From: Phycisphaerae bacterium | GTDB taxonomy: Bacteria > Planctomycetota > Phycisphaerae > JAJVII01 | NCBI GenBank assembly: GCA_022072085.1 | Contig: JAJVII010000028.1 | Span: 1 to 53,091 of the forward strand | Direction of reading: 5' to 3' | Length of the DNA: 53,091 nt | Shown: positions 23,747-32,541 of the stretch, in pieces | Layout of the letters: every line of letters begins with the position of its first letter | Position numbering within the stretch: the stretch's first letter is position 1 | Made by a program: the position numbers and the translations under genes | Notes under the pieces: generated by a model | Databases searched by the model: none | Told to the model about the DNA's origin: nothing | What the model saw: only the letters and a program-made list of their open reading frames with translations

Positions 23747-26137
23747 CTAGGGCCAGGGAAGAACGCTCAGGTCGGGCCGCATGACCGACGTGCCGGCGCG
23801 GGGGTCGTGGTTCACCAGCACGTCGAACTTCTGCACCCAGACCATCTGGCCGTAGGGATGCTGGAAGGCGACCCGGCTGCCTTCGGCGACTTTGAACTCA
23901 AGCGGGGTCCAGTCGTTCCTGGCCACAGAGTAGACCCACTGCTCATCCTGGTTGCCCACGCGGAAGACGCCCAGGGCGCAGCCGGCCGGCTCGACGTATT
24001 CGACCACGACCGGCAGGCCCGGCGCGTTGTGCTTCGGCTTGGCGTTGGTCCACTTGCAGGCCTTGACGTCGAAGATCCAGGTGTTGTGATTGCCGGCCTT
24101 GGCGTGGTGCTCGACCCAGAGAATCTGGTCGCGATCGGGCAGGTAGCAGAACGGCCGGCACTCGCCGTCGTTAAGCTGCGGGCAGGGCCCGTCGACCTGC
24201 CGCACCGTCAGCCGGTTGGCCGCCACGTCGTAACTGCGGAACACGCAGCGGGCGACGCGATAGTCATATCGCTGCACAGGGGCGAGCTGGATGGAAAGGA
24301 TCCGCCCGCGCGGGTCGGTCATCTGCAGCCCGTCGAAGTCGTCCGGCAGGTCGGCCGGCTTCTTGTCCACCTCGATCTTCTGCTCCCGCCAGACCCCGCC
24401 GCGGGTGAAGTCGTAGAAGAAGGCGTAGCCGGGCTCGAAGAATTCGCTGGGCCAACTGCTCACGTTGCCGATGCTGCGATACATGCGGCCGTCGAAGGCC
24501 TGGTACTGGTTGCGCATGTGCCGTGCGGGCGGCCCGCCGCGGAAGCCCAGCGTGCTCCCCTCCCACCCGCAGTAGGGGATGAAGTCGTTGTTCGTGCCGA
24601 CGTAGTTGGACCAGCGGTTGGCGCCGACGTTATAGATGGCCACGTCGTTGTTCTGGTAGGTCGAGTGCCCGCCTCCGAAGTAGAAGACCCACCCGCGGGC
24701 CGGGTCCACGCTGATGCTGCCCCAGTCGCGGGTCGGCGTTTCGGGGTCCGGATGGGTGTTAACCCACGTGTTGGCCGGCAGGGCCTTGAGCCTGGCGATC
24801 CACGCCGGGTCGTCGTCGGGGACCGTCTGGGGTTTGACCGGCGGGGCGGGGTCAGCCGCCGGCGCCGGAGCGGCGGGCAGTTGGGACAGGTCGAGCCTGA
24901 GCAGGTAAGTCGTCTGCTCGCCCTTGGGTCCCTCGGGCTGGACGACCACCAGCGTGCGGGCCTTCTGATCCAGGGCCATCATCTGGTCGGGCGTCCAGCC
25001 GCCGGTGTGGCCATGGCCGAAGTAGGGCCCCGGCCAGTCCTGCTCGTTGCGCTTGAGCCATTCGCCCGTGGCCACGTCCAGCGACCAGAGCGTGGCCCTG
25101 GCCTGCTTGCCGGAGGTCGAGAAGGTGAGCAGCACGAACAGCCCGCTGACCGGGTCGTAGGCCATCGCCGGCAGGCGGTCCCGCGGCGGGCGGGTGGGGC
25201 AGGGCAGTTCCTTCCACGTCCGGGTCTTGCAGTCGTAGCGCCAGGTGTCGTCCAGGCCCAGGGAATAGCGCTCGCGTGCGGCCCGGTCGGGCAGGTCGTT
25301 GCGGACCACGCCGCTGTGGCCGCCGAACATGACGATGCACCCGTTCTTCGGGTCGTGGATCAGCGGGGCGGCGCAACGCGGCTCGGGGCCCGAGCCGGGC
25401 TTGACGGCCTCCCGCCGCCAGGTGTTGTCGGCGTAGCTGTAGCGGAAGACGCCGTAGTGGCCGGTGATCTCTCCGGTCGTGTCGCGCTGGTCGATGTTCT
25501 TGGCCGTGAAGTGCGGGAACATGACGATCTCGTCGTTGACCGGGTCGTAGCAGATGCCCACGCCGTAGACCGGCGGGGATCCGGGCAGTTCCCTGCCGTA
25601 GAGGATCGTCCTGGCCTTCATGTCGGTCCACTTCCTGGCGGCCGGGTCGTAGGACGCCATCAGGCCCGGCATCGCGTAGACGATCTGCTTGCGTTTGCTG
25701 TCGTAGCAGACGCCGAAGACGTGCAGGTCCGGCCGCGGGGCGCCGTCGGGGCGCATCAGCGCCTCGCCCAGGTAGCCCGGGGCCTGCCCGCCGCCCCCGC
25801 CGCCGGTGCGGGCGAAAGTGGCGTCGGTGCTGGCGTAGTCGGAGGTCCACTTGCCCGAGGCCGCGTCGAACGCCCGGACGTCGTTGCGCCCGGCAAAGGG
25901 CCGCCGTCCGAGATCCTGCACGCCGCCCCAGTGCAGCAACTGCCCGCGAACCGGCTCGTAGATCATCGCGCTGAACGAGTAACCCGGACCGTCCTCAGCC
26001 TCCGGCGGCAGGCGGACCCACTGGTTGACCGGCAGGTTGGCCGTGTCCACCGCCGGAGTGTCCGGCCCGGCCAGGGCGGCGGCGACGAAGGAGATCGACG
26101 CACTCAGGATCGCGAGCAGGCGGGTCAGCATCATCAT
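23747..26137 (-). CDS. Exported Kelch-like beta-propeller protein
   Basis: A 796-residue protein with a signal peptide (about 1-23). It has repeated Kelch-like blades, for example LHWGGVQDLG, IVMFGGHSGVV with DDTWRYDCKTRTW, and VFYFGGGHSTYQNNDVAIYNVGANRW. Two propeller-like halves flank a Pro/Ala linker near residue 430 (APAPAADPAPPV). Residues that would make it a copper galactose oxidase are not recognisable. It ends 30 bases from the convergent GH42 gene. It belongs with the Kelch-like proteins at 44746 and 48886. Any of three consecutive ATGs could be the start, all preceded by GGAGA. A binding role at the cell surface is an inference. Confidence 0.8.
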   Translation of the reverse strand: MMMLTRLLAILSASISFVAAALAGPDTPAVDTANLPVNQWVRLPPEAEDGPGYSFSAMIYEPVRGQLLHWGGVQDLGRRPFAGRNDVRAFDAASGKWTSDYASTDATFARTGGGGGGQAPGYLGEALMRPDGAPRPDLHVFGVCYDSKRKQIVYAMPGLMASYDPAARKWTDMKARTILYGRELPGSPPVYGVGICYDPVNDEIVMFPHFTAKNIDQRDTTGEITGHYGVFRYSYADNTWRREAVKPGSGPEPRCAAPLIHDPKNGCIVMFGGHSGVVRNDLPDRAARERYSLGLDDTWRYDCKTRTWKELPCPTRPPRDRLPAMAYDPVSGLFVLLTFSTSGKQARATLWSLDVATGEWLKRNEQDWPGPYFGHGHTGGWTPDQMMALDQKARTLVVVQPEGPKGEQTTYLLRLDLSQLPAAPAPAADPAPPVKPQTVPDDDPAWIARLKALPANTWVNTHPDPETPTRDWGSISVDPARGWVFYFGGGHSTYQNNDVAIYNVGANRWSNYVGTNNDFIPYCGWEGSTLGFRGGPPARHMRNQYQAFDGRMYRSIGNVSSWPSEFFEPGYAFFYDFTRGGVWREQKIEVDKKPADLPDDFDGLQMTDPRGRILSIQLAPVQRYDYRVARCVFRSYDVAANRLTVRQVDGPCPQLNDGECRPFCYLPDRDQILWVEHHAKAGNHNTWIFDVKACKWTNAKPKHNAPGLPVVVEYVEPAGCALGVFRVGNQDEQWVYSVARNDWTPLEFKVAEGSRVAFQHPYGQMVWVQKFDVLVNHDPRAGTSVMRPDLSVLPWP

Positions 26138-26195
26138 CGGGTCTCCGATTCGGAAGTTGCGCGCAGGCGCCCGCCCCGCCGGCGGGGCCGGGGAC

Positions 26196-26954
26196 CTACT
26201 TGCGCCACTCGATCCAGATGCCGTAGTTGATCCCCTCGCTGCCGGGCGGGTGGGGTCGGATGATGCGGTAGTCCGTGATGTGCAGCGCCTTCATGATCCC
26301 GCGCAACTCGGTCTCGGCCTGGTCGGGGTCGTATTCCGGCCCGCCGGCGCGATCGTCTGCGCCGACGGTCTTCCGCGCCGCCTCGACGGGCATCGTGGGC
26401 GCCAGGCCCCGGCCGATGAAGGCCGCGCCGCCGGGCTTGAGCACGCGCTGCACTTCGCCGAACGCCCGCACCTTGTCCTGCCAGAACTGGTAGGTCCCGC
26501 GGCTGACCACAATGTCGGCGTAGTCGTTGCGGAAGGGCAGGGCGTGGGCGTCGGCGAAGATCGCCCCGACGCGGTCGCCCACGCCGGTCGCCGATGTGCG
26601 CCCGCCGAAGCCGGGGAAAAAGTGCGGGTTGATGTCCGCGTTGATCCAGTAGAGTTTCGACCGCCGGACCAGCTCGACGATCAGCGTCCCCGGCCCGCTG
26701 CCCAGGTCGATGCCGATGCCACGCCGGTCGGCCAGGTCGAAGTGCTCCACGAGATACTCCGCCAGCGGCGCGTAGACCGGCGCCAGGCGTCCCTTGGCCG
26801 CCTTGGCCATGTTGTCGGCGTCGGCCTCGGTGAACAGGGTGTCGGAGGGGTAGAGCAGCGGCTGATACGGCGCCCCGGCTGGCGGACGCTGGGCGCACCC
26901 GGCGAGAACCAGGGGCAGGGCCGCAATCACCAACGCGGCAACGGCTGTTCGCAT
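26196..26954 (-). CDS. Lipoprotein with a class I SAM methyltransferase domain
   Basis: A 252-residue protein. Residues 1-20 form a lipoprotein signal with lipobox VLAGC (Cys20). The domain after it is a full class I methyltransferase. Motif I is GIDLGSGPGT (81-90), an acidic end of strand 2 is at INADINPHF, AIFADAHALPFRNDYADIVVS follows, and VLKPGGAAFIGRG completes the fold. Methyltransferases need cytoplasmic SAM, so lipid anchoring outside the cytoplasm would be odd. Either it is retained, has lost catalysis, or binds another ligand. The intact SAM loop argues against decay. It is preceded by bacterioferritin on the same strand, and no substrate is suggested by context. Confidence 0.82.
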   Translation of the reverse strand: MRTAVAALVIAALPLVLAGCAQRPPAGAPYQPLLYPSDTLFTEADADNMAKAAKGRLAPVYAPLAEYLVEHFDLADRRGIGIDLGSGPGTLIVELVRRSKLYWINADINPHFFPGFGGRTSATGVGDRVGAIFADAHALPFRNDYADIVVSRGTYQFWQDKVRAFGEVQRVLKPGGAAFIGRGLAPTMPVEAARKTVGADDRAGGPEYDPDQAETELRGIMKALHITDYRIIRPHPPGSEGINYGIWIEWRK

Positions 26955-27006
26955 GATCGGACCTCCGGCGTGTCGTGTTCCTCGATCCCCGGGGCGTGGG
27001 GCGCTT

Positions 27007-27516
27007 CTACGCCCCCGCGCTGCCGGCGCCGGGCTCGGCGCTGCCCATGGTCTGAAGCGCCAGGTAGTTGGGCCCGAAGCGGCGGATGTTGTCGATCACC
27101 GTGTCGAACTGATCGAAGTGCCCCTCCTCGTCGCCGATCAGGGCCTCGAAGATCTCCTTGCTGCCGGCGTCGTTGTTCTCGCTGCACTCGCGGGCCGACT
27201 GGTTGTACATCTCGACCGCACCGTCCTCCATGCCCGCGGCGCACTTGACGATCTCCTCGGCGTCGTGCAGCTTCTGGACCTCGGCCGAGGCGACCATCTC
27301 GACCTCGCCGCCGAGGAAGAGGATCCGCTCCGCCAGCGCCTCGACGTGGCGCATCTCGCCGATGGCGGTCTGCTTGAACAGCATTGCCAGCGGTCCCAGG
27401 CCCTGGTCGTCCAGGTGGAAGTGGAAGAACATGTACTGGTGGACGGCCGCCAGTTCGTCGGCCACCGCGGCGTTGAGCAACTCGACGCTGCGGGCCTTGC
27501 GGTCCTTCTTAGCCAT
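27007..27516 (-). CDS. bfr: Bacterioferritin-like protein
   Basis: A 169-residue four-helix ferritin. Ferroxidase ligands are visible as Glu21 (ADELAAVHQY), Glu54-x-x-His57 (GEMRHVEALAERILFL) and Glu130-x-x-His133 (DEEGHFDQF). Met55 corresponds to the heme-ligating Met of bacterioferritins, so a 24-mer shell with inter-subunit heme is likely. It stores iron and removes ferrous iron and peroxide in the cytoplasm. The ATG at 27516 follows GGGAGG and is chosen over 27552. An Ala/Gly-rich tail of about 12 residues is additional. It lies in a stretch otherwise coding for exported proteins and is transcribed with or before the lipoprotein methyltransferase, 52 bases away. Confidence 0.9.
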   Translation of the reverse strand: MAKKDRKARSVELLNAAVADELAAVHQYMFFHFHLDDQGLGPLAMLFKQTAIGEMRHVEALAERILFLGGEVEMVASAEVQKLHDAEEIVKCAAGMEDGAVEMYNQSARECSENNDAGSKEIFEALIGDEEGHFDQFDTVIDNIRRFGPNYLALQTMGSAEPGAGSAGA

Positions 27517-27676
27517 GGTGTCGCCTCCCGGGAGAATATCGGAGCGTGTCATAATCCAACAACCCGCGACGTGGCGGGCCGGGCGTCTCGGATTGTCTCC
27601 GGTCCGTCCGGCCAGTCAAGGCCTTTCCCGGTCAGGAGCCTCCTGGCGGCATCGCCGGCCTGCCTGCCGCGATGGC

Positions 27677-30337
27677 TCATTTCGCATCCACATTCCCTGC
27701 CACTTCTTCGGCCGTGCGGAACAGCTTCTCCGCGGAGCCAAAGTCGTCGCGAGCCTCCAGGCAGTCTTCACGGCCGCCAATGAAAGCCCCGCGAAGCCGC
27801 CATTGCCGCTCGTCCAGCACCTGCCAGCATCGCGCCACGGATGCTGCGTCAACCTTGCCAGACATTGCTGCTCGCTCAATGGCGATTCGTGCCTGGCACT
27901 CCTGCACGCCCTCACGAAGCTGCTCGAAGCGTTCGGTAGTGATCGCTCCTCTTGGGCCCGGTGCAAGCAGGGCCTCGGTAGCCGTATCCATGTTGAGCTG
28001 GTCCCAGCCGCCCTCAGGAAACCTAGCCGTCAGCGTGACCGATCGCTTTTCGTTCCAATATCCCCCCGGCCGCTTGCTGCGGTCCATGCTGTCCCTGCCA
28101 AGCAGTGGCCAGAAGTCCAGGCCGGTCCGGCCCAGCCCGGCATTGTTGCTCAGCAACGCCGCCTCGATGAAGAATCTGTGGCAGGCGAGCGTCGAGATCG
28201 GGTGCAGGCTCGGGCTGCACCCCTCGCGCGGAAACAGCGTGCGGTGCGTTTGCCAGCCGTGGTATCGTCCGTCCGGAGCGATGCGCGTGTCCCCCCGGCC
28301 CGGCGCGGGGAACAGGGAGTTGTAGACGCGGGTGTTGTAGCCAACCTCCATCCCGTTCCAACTGTTGCCGACATCGGCGTGAGAGCTACTGGACCACTTC
28401 ACGCCAGGCGCGATTTCCCGGTAGATCGCGAGCATATCCTTGGTCGGGCCCCAGGCGTCGCCGTTGGTTCCCATCATTGTGACCGCACGCAGGCCGCGAT
28501 TGTCCATCCGCGCCAGGATCTCCGCCCACGCCGACTTCCAGAACGCCTTGCCCTCGGGCGTGACCAGTCGGGGGATTTCGATGACCTCTGTCTTGCCGGT
28601 CGTCTTATCAGTGACGGTCACCTGCGCGCCCCGCCCGGCCTTGTCCGGCCGCTGGGCCCATTGGCAACTGTCCATGTACCGATCCCAGACATAGCACTGC
28701 ACGACGCGCAGGTTCATGTACTTGGCCGCGAGGTCCAGATAGCGGTTGAAGATCGCAAGATCCGGCTTGAGCTTGTCGCCGTCGCGTGTCCATCGCAGCA
28801 TGCTTTGTTCGTTGCCGAAGTTGGTGTGGGCTATCAGTGGCAGGCAGACGTAGTTGTTCCCGATCTCGCCCAGGAACCGGAACGATTGTTCCATCAGGGC
28901 GAAGTGCTCATCCGACCACGGCGCGACCCTATACTGCATTGCAACGGAGTCGGGTGACTGCACCAGGCCCATCAGCGTTGCATAGTCTCGCGGCTCAGGA
29001 AGCCGGAACGCCATAACTCGCAGGCGAATCGGCAGCTTGGCGGCAACCTGTCCCCCTGACTCCACGGTCAGTTCGCCCTCGTAGTCTCCGGGCGCAGCTT
29101 CAGCGGGCACGCGAACCTTCAGGACGATCGGCTGGATCGCCCCGGACTCGCCGCCGCCGGGAGCCGCCGCCACCGGCACCTCGGCCGGCGGGTCGCCGAC
29201 GAGCGTGTCCCAGAATCCGCCGGGCATAGAGTAGCGACACAACAACTGGTCGCTGCGAACAGAATAGAGGATTCCGACTTGCGATGCGAGGATCGCCGTC
29301 TTCCCGTCGGCCTGCCGCAGATCGCTCATCCGGGCCTTGACGTCCTTCAGCGGCTCGCCTGACGAGACCATGACCTTGCCGGTGAAACTGCCGTTGCGAC
29401 AACCTGTGATTGCGACCGCACCCGGTCCCTCGTTCGGGTCGGACCATTGCCACGGGTGACTTCTGGACGCCGGGCTGGTCGCCCAGGCCTGCACGCCGGG
29501 CGGACGGGCGGTGTTTGGCGTTGCCGCCCCGGCCGGGTCTGCACGCAGTTCCAGGCTGACCAGTCCACAGGTGCTCCAGTGCGACCGGCAGTTCAGGCCT
29601 TCGCGTTCCAGGCCGCTGCCGAAATATGCCGTGCGGTGGAACTCCAGGGCCAGAACGTTGGTCCCCTTGCGCAGCCGGTCCGGCGGGATGACGATCGGCG
29701 ATAGCGTGCGGATTCGCTTGGCCAGTCCGTCCGGGTTGGCCTGCGGGTCGCCAAAATCAACGCGAATTGGCTTGTTGGCAGCGTTGACAAAGCAGTCGTG
29801 GGGGTATTCGTCGGCCAGCGTGTCGGGGCCGATGGGGCCGGCGGGCATGCTGCCCCGGGCAAGTTCCTGACCGTTCAGATAGACAACGACCCCGCCTCGA
29901 TAGGACAGCGCCAGCGTCATGGAGTGAACCTTGCCCGGGTTGTCGACGTTGAACCGGCCGCGAAGGCAGACGAGTGCCGTCGCGGCGCCGCCGGCGCCGG
30001 CCGAGCGAAAGCCCCAGTCAAATGTCTTGGATCGACGCTGTTCGGGCCTGATCGAATATCGCGCCCAGCCCGAGTCGGCGAAATCCGGCGCCTTCCAGTT
30101 GGCCGCAGGCGGCGGTGTCTTGACCTCGACGGCGTCGGCCCCCCACCTGTCGGCCGCCTCTTTCAACTCCTCGCCGTGCCGCACAAGCGGGGTCAACCAG
30201 CGAAAACTCGCCCGCCACTGGCTGGCTTCGGTAAGCACGACGCCGGCGTCGGTCGACGGCTCCGATGCCGGCGTTGGGCCCGCCTGTGCGGCGACGAAAA
30301 GGCAAACCACGACAATTGCAGCCACTACGCATCGCAT
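27677..30337 (-). CDS. Exported DUF4091-like glycoside-hydrolase-domain protein
   Basis: An 886-residue protein with a signal peptide (about 1-20). The N-terminal half contains jelly-roll-like beta segments (residues about 100-270, with MTLALSYRGGVVVYLNGQE) and a sandwich domain. The C-terminal half is a TIM-barrel-like region (YVCLPLIAHTNFGNE, LRVVQCYVWDRYMD, GLRAVTMMGTNGDAWGP) of the type annotated as DUF4091/glycoside hydrolase domain. Catalytic acids cannot be assigned by eye. The ATG at 30337 follows AGGAGC and begins the signal peptide; the frame is open to 30439. A promoter candidate lies at 30430-30457. The substrate is unknown, probably a plant or algal polysaccharide. Confidence 0.75.
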   Translation of the reverse strand: MRCVVAAIVVVCLFVAAQAGPTPASEPSTDAGVVLTEASQWRASFRWLTPLVRHGEELKEAADRWGADAVEVKTPPPAANWKAPDFADSGWARYSIRPEQRRSKTFDWGFRSAGAGGAATALVCLRGRFNVDNPGKVHSMTLALSYRGGVVVYLNGQELARGSMPAGPIGPDTLADEYPHDCFVNAANKPIRVDFGDPQANPDGLAKRIRTLSPIVIPPDRLRKGTNVLALEFHRTAYFGSGLEREGLNCRSHWSTCGLVSLELRADPAGAATPNTARPPGVQAWATSPASRSHPWQWSDPNEGPGAVAITGCRNGSFTGKVMVSSGEPLKDVKARMSDLRQADGKTAILASQVGILYSVRSDQLLCRYSMPGGFWDTLVGDPPAEVPVAAAPGGGESGAIQPIVLKVRVPAEAAPGDYEGELTVESGGQVAAKLPIRLRVMAFRLPEPRDYATLMGLVQSPDSVAMQYRVAPWSDEHFALMEQSFRFLGEIGNNYVCLPLIAHTNFGNEQSMLRWTRDGDKLKPDLAIFNRYLDLAAKYMNLRVVQCYVWDRYMDSCQWAQRPDKAGRGAQVTVTDKTTGKTEVIEIPRLVTPEGKAFWKSAWAEILARMDNRGLRAVTMMGTNGDAWGPTKDMLAIYREIAPGVKWSSSSHADVGNSWNGMEVGYNTRVYNSLFPAPGRGDTRIAPDGRYHGWQTHRTLFPREGCSPSLHPISTLACHRFFIEAALLSNNAGLGRTGLDFWPLLGRDSMDRSKRPGGYWNEKRSVTLTARFPEGGWDQLNMDTATEALLAPGPRGAITTERFEQLREGVQECQARIAIERAAMSGKVDAASVARCWQVLDERQWRLRGAFIGGREDCLEARDDFGSAEKLFRTAEEVAGNVDAK

Positions 30338-30429
30338 GCTTGATGCTCCTGTTGCCTGGATGACGCCTTCGCGGGCGCCAGGCCCTCTGCCGCAACTCGC
30401 TGCACCTGGGGCTGCGTCCGTCAAAGCCT

Positions 30430-30457
30430 TGATTACCAATTATCTGATCGAAATCAA
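30430..30457 (-). promoter_or_regulatory. Possible promoter of the DUF4091-like gene
   Basis: On the minus strand TTGATT (30452-30457) and TAATCA (30430-30435) are 16 bases apart, in the only AT-rich patch of this 387-base divergent intergenic region. The rest of 30338-30724 shows no gene. Confidence 0.35.
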
Positions 30458-30724
30458 TTCCTTTCAGACAAACGGCAAGGAGTCGTCATCACAGCAGCAG
30501 CCCATCGGGTCACGCCTCCAGCACAGGGTAACCAGCGGGCGCAAAGAAGCGGGCCCGGCTGATGAGGACGGGCCCGAATGTGAACGGTGCGTAGGAGCCG
30601 GGACTACCGGCCGGCCCGGTTGCGCCTGCGACGCTTCGCGCCGAACAGGGCAGCCCGCCCGTCCCCGCGGCCATCGCTTGCCGGTGCCGTCGGCGGTGCT
30701 GTAGAATGGCCGCCGTGAGGCGGT

Positions 30725-31447
30725 ATGCTCGATGAATACCCATATCTGACCGCATCCATAGTTCTGGCGCTCCTCTCGGCCGCGATGATCGCCGGCTGGC
30801 CGCGGTGGCGGCGGCTTCTGTTGGCGGGCGGCCTGATGGCCCTGCTGCCCTGCGCCCTGCTGGCACGCTACTACAACGCCGGGCTGTGGGAGCCGCGGCT
30901 CCTGCTGGACACGCCCGTGGTTGCGGGCGAGGACCTGCTCTGGGCCTTCGCCGCCGGGACGATCACCTGCTTCCTGGCGATCCTGACGCTGGCCCGGCGG
31001 CTGGAGCAGGGGACGTGTCCGCAGCGGCGGCGGCTTCAACTGCTGGGCCTGACCGCGGCCGGCGTGGCTGGCTTCACGCTGGGCCGATGGCTGTTCCCGT
31101 CGCCGGCGGCCATGACCGTCGCCCACCTGGGTGCGGTGGCGGCTGTCTCGGCCGTCGTGCTGTGGCGTCAGCCGGCGCTTTGGCCGGTCGGCCTGGCCGG
31201 GGCGGTCGGCTACACGCTCTTTCACGCCGCCGACGTGTTCGCCTTCACGCACATCTGGCCGGCGACGGTGGACTACTGGGCGGTCGGCGGGCGGCTGCCC
31301 GGAGCGATACTGCGGGTTCCGACGTTCGAGTTCGTCTGGGCCGCCGGTTTCGGGTTCGTCTGGCCGATGGTCTGCTGCTACCTGTTCGGCGTGGCCCCGA
31401 AGCGGTCCGCCCGTCCGGCGCCCGCGACAGGCGTGAGGCCCGCATGA
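30725..31447 (+). CDS. Lycopene-cyclase-domain-like integral membrane protein
   Basis: A 240-residue protein with about six or seven hydrophobic helices. Two segments resemble the paired motifs of the heterodimeric CrtYc/CrtYd-type lycopene cyclases: TPVVAGEDLLWAFAAG near residues 61-76 and LRVPTFEFVWAAGFGFVWP near 196-215. Cyclisation of lycopene or another polyene ends in the membrane is the predicted reaction. Several acidic residues of the classical PxEE signature are replaced, so the substrate may differ. The gene begins a three-gene operon, overlapping the next gene by ATGA at 31444-31447. A GAGGCGG ribosome binding site precedes ATG 30725. Confidence 0.65.
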   Translation: MLDEYPYLTASIVLALLSAAMIAGWPRWRRLLLAGGLMALLPCALLARYYNAGLWEPRLLLDTPVVAGEDLLWAFAAGTITCFLAILTLARRLEQGTCPQRRRLQLLGLTAAGVAGFTLGRWLFPSPAAMTVAHLGAVAAVSAVVLWRQPALWPVGLAGAVGYTLFHAADVFAFTHIWPATVDYWAVGGRLPGAILRVPTFEFVWAAGFGFVWPMVCCYLFGVAPKRSARPAPATGVRPA

Positions 31448-32541
31448 GCGACTGCCTGCCCGCACCGGCTGCGCCCGACGGCGACGGCGAGATGCTCCAC
31501 TCGCGGCCGCGGGCCTGCATGGAGTGGTGGTACTACCACGGCCACCTGCGCGCCGGCGGCGAGGCCTGGGGCTTCTGCCTGGCGTTCTTCCGCACGCGGA
31601 CGGCCAGCCGCGACGTCGCCTGGCCGGTGCGGGTGGCGGCGCGGCTGGCGTTCGGGCCGCAGTATGTCCCGGCGCACTTCTCGCTGACCGACGCGGCCCG
31701 CGGCGAGTTCCGCTACGCCCACCGGCGGATGGTCCGCGGGTCGGCCGGCGCGGCGGACAGTTGCTATCGCGTCTGGTGCGGCGACTGGTCGGCCGAGGCG
31801 GCGGCGGACGGCTTGCATCGACTGACGGCGCGGATGCGCGGGGCGGGCCTGGACCTGCGGATGGCGCCGCGCGGCCCGGCGGTCGCTCACGGCCGGGACG
31901 GCTGGGTCCGCAAGAACGACTGCGAGCCCGGCCGCCACTACTCGCTGACGCGGCTGGACGCCCACGGCACGCTGCGGCTGGCGGGCCGATCGCACGAAGT
32001 CACCGGCTCGGCGTGGATGGACCGCGAGTTCGGCGGCTGGCGGCTGTTCCACCGCTGGGACTGGATGGGCATCCAACTCCACGGCGGGCCGGAGGTGATG
32101 GTCTCGCTGCATCGCGACCCGTCCGGGCGGGCGATCGCGTCGGCGTTCGCGGCGCTGGTCGAGGGCGGGCGGTCGACGCAACTGGCTGCCGACCGGTTCG
32201 AGCTGCGCCCGCGGCGGACCTGGACCAGCCCGGCGAGCGGCGTGCGCTACCCGATCGCCTGGACGCTGCGCATCCCGTCGGCCGACTGCGAGCTGGCGAT
32301 CGACCCGGTGCTCGACCACCAGGAGCTGGACACGCGCGGCTCGACGATGATCCTCTACTGGGAAGGCCAGTCGCGCGTGAGCGGTCGGCTGGGCGGTCGG
32401 CCGGTCACCGGCGACGCCTACGTCGAACTGCTGGGCTATGACGACTCGCATCTGCGGGTGACGCTGGCCGACTGGCTGGCGGGGGAACGGCGGCTGCACC
32501 GCGACGGGCCGGGCCGACGGGTTGGCCCGGGGGACGCATGA
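31444..32541 (+). CDS. CrtC/AttH-like carotenoid 1,2-hydratase family protein
   Basis: A 365-residue lipocalin-like protein of the hydroxyneurosporene synthase (CrtC)/AttH superfamily. EWWYYHGHL (27-35) and the second-domain signature GSAWMDREFGGW (189-199) followed by WDWMGIQLHGG are characteristic. The acidic pair Asp193/Glu195 fits residues proposed for hydration in the family. It would add water to a C-C double bond of an acyclic or cyclised terpenoid. No signal peptide is seen. It is coupled by ATGA overlaps to both neighbours (31444-31447 and 32538-32541), so the three products probably work on one pathway. Confidence 0.8.
   Translation: MSDCLPAPAAPDGDGEMLHSRPRACMEWWYYHGHLRAGGEAWGFCLAFFRTRTASRDVAWPVRVAARLAFGPQYVPAHFSLTDAARGEFRYAHRRMVRGSAGAADSCYRVWCGDWSAEAAADGLHRLTARMRGAGLDLRMAPRGPAVAHGRDGWVRKNDCEPGRHYSLTRLDAHGTLRLAGRSHEVTGSAWMDREFGGWRLFHRWDWMGIQLHGGPEVMVSLHRDPSGRAIASAFAALVEGGRSTQLAADRFELRPRRTWTSPASGVRYPIAWTLRIPSADCELAIDPVLDHQELDTRGSTMILYWEGQSRVSGRLGGRPVTGDAYVELLGYDDSHLRVTLADWLAGERRLHRDGPGRRVGPGDA

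Noticed and set aside
23732-26230. 832-codon plus-strand frame
   Set aside because: Mirror of the Kelch-like gene; the minus-strand frame has a signal peptide and blades.
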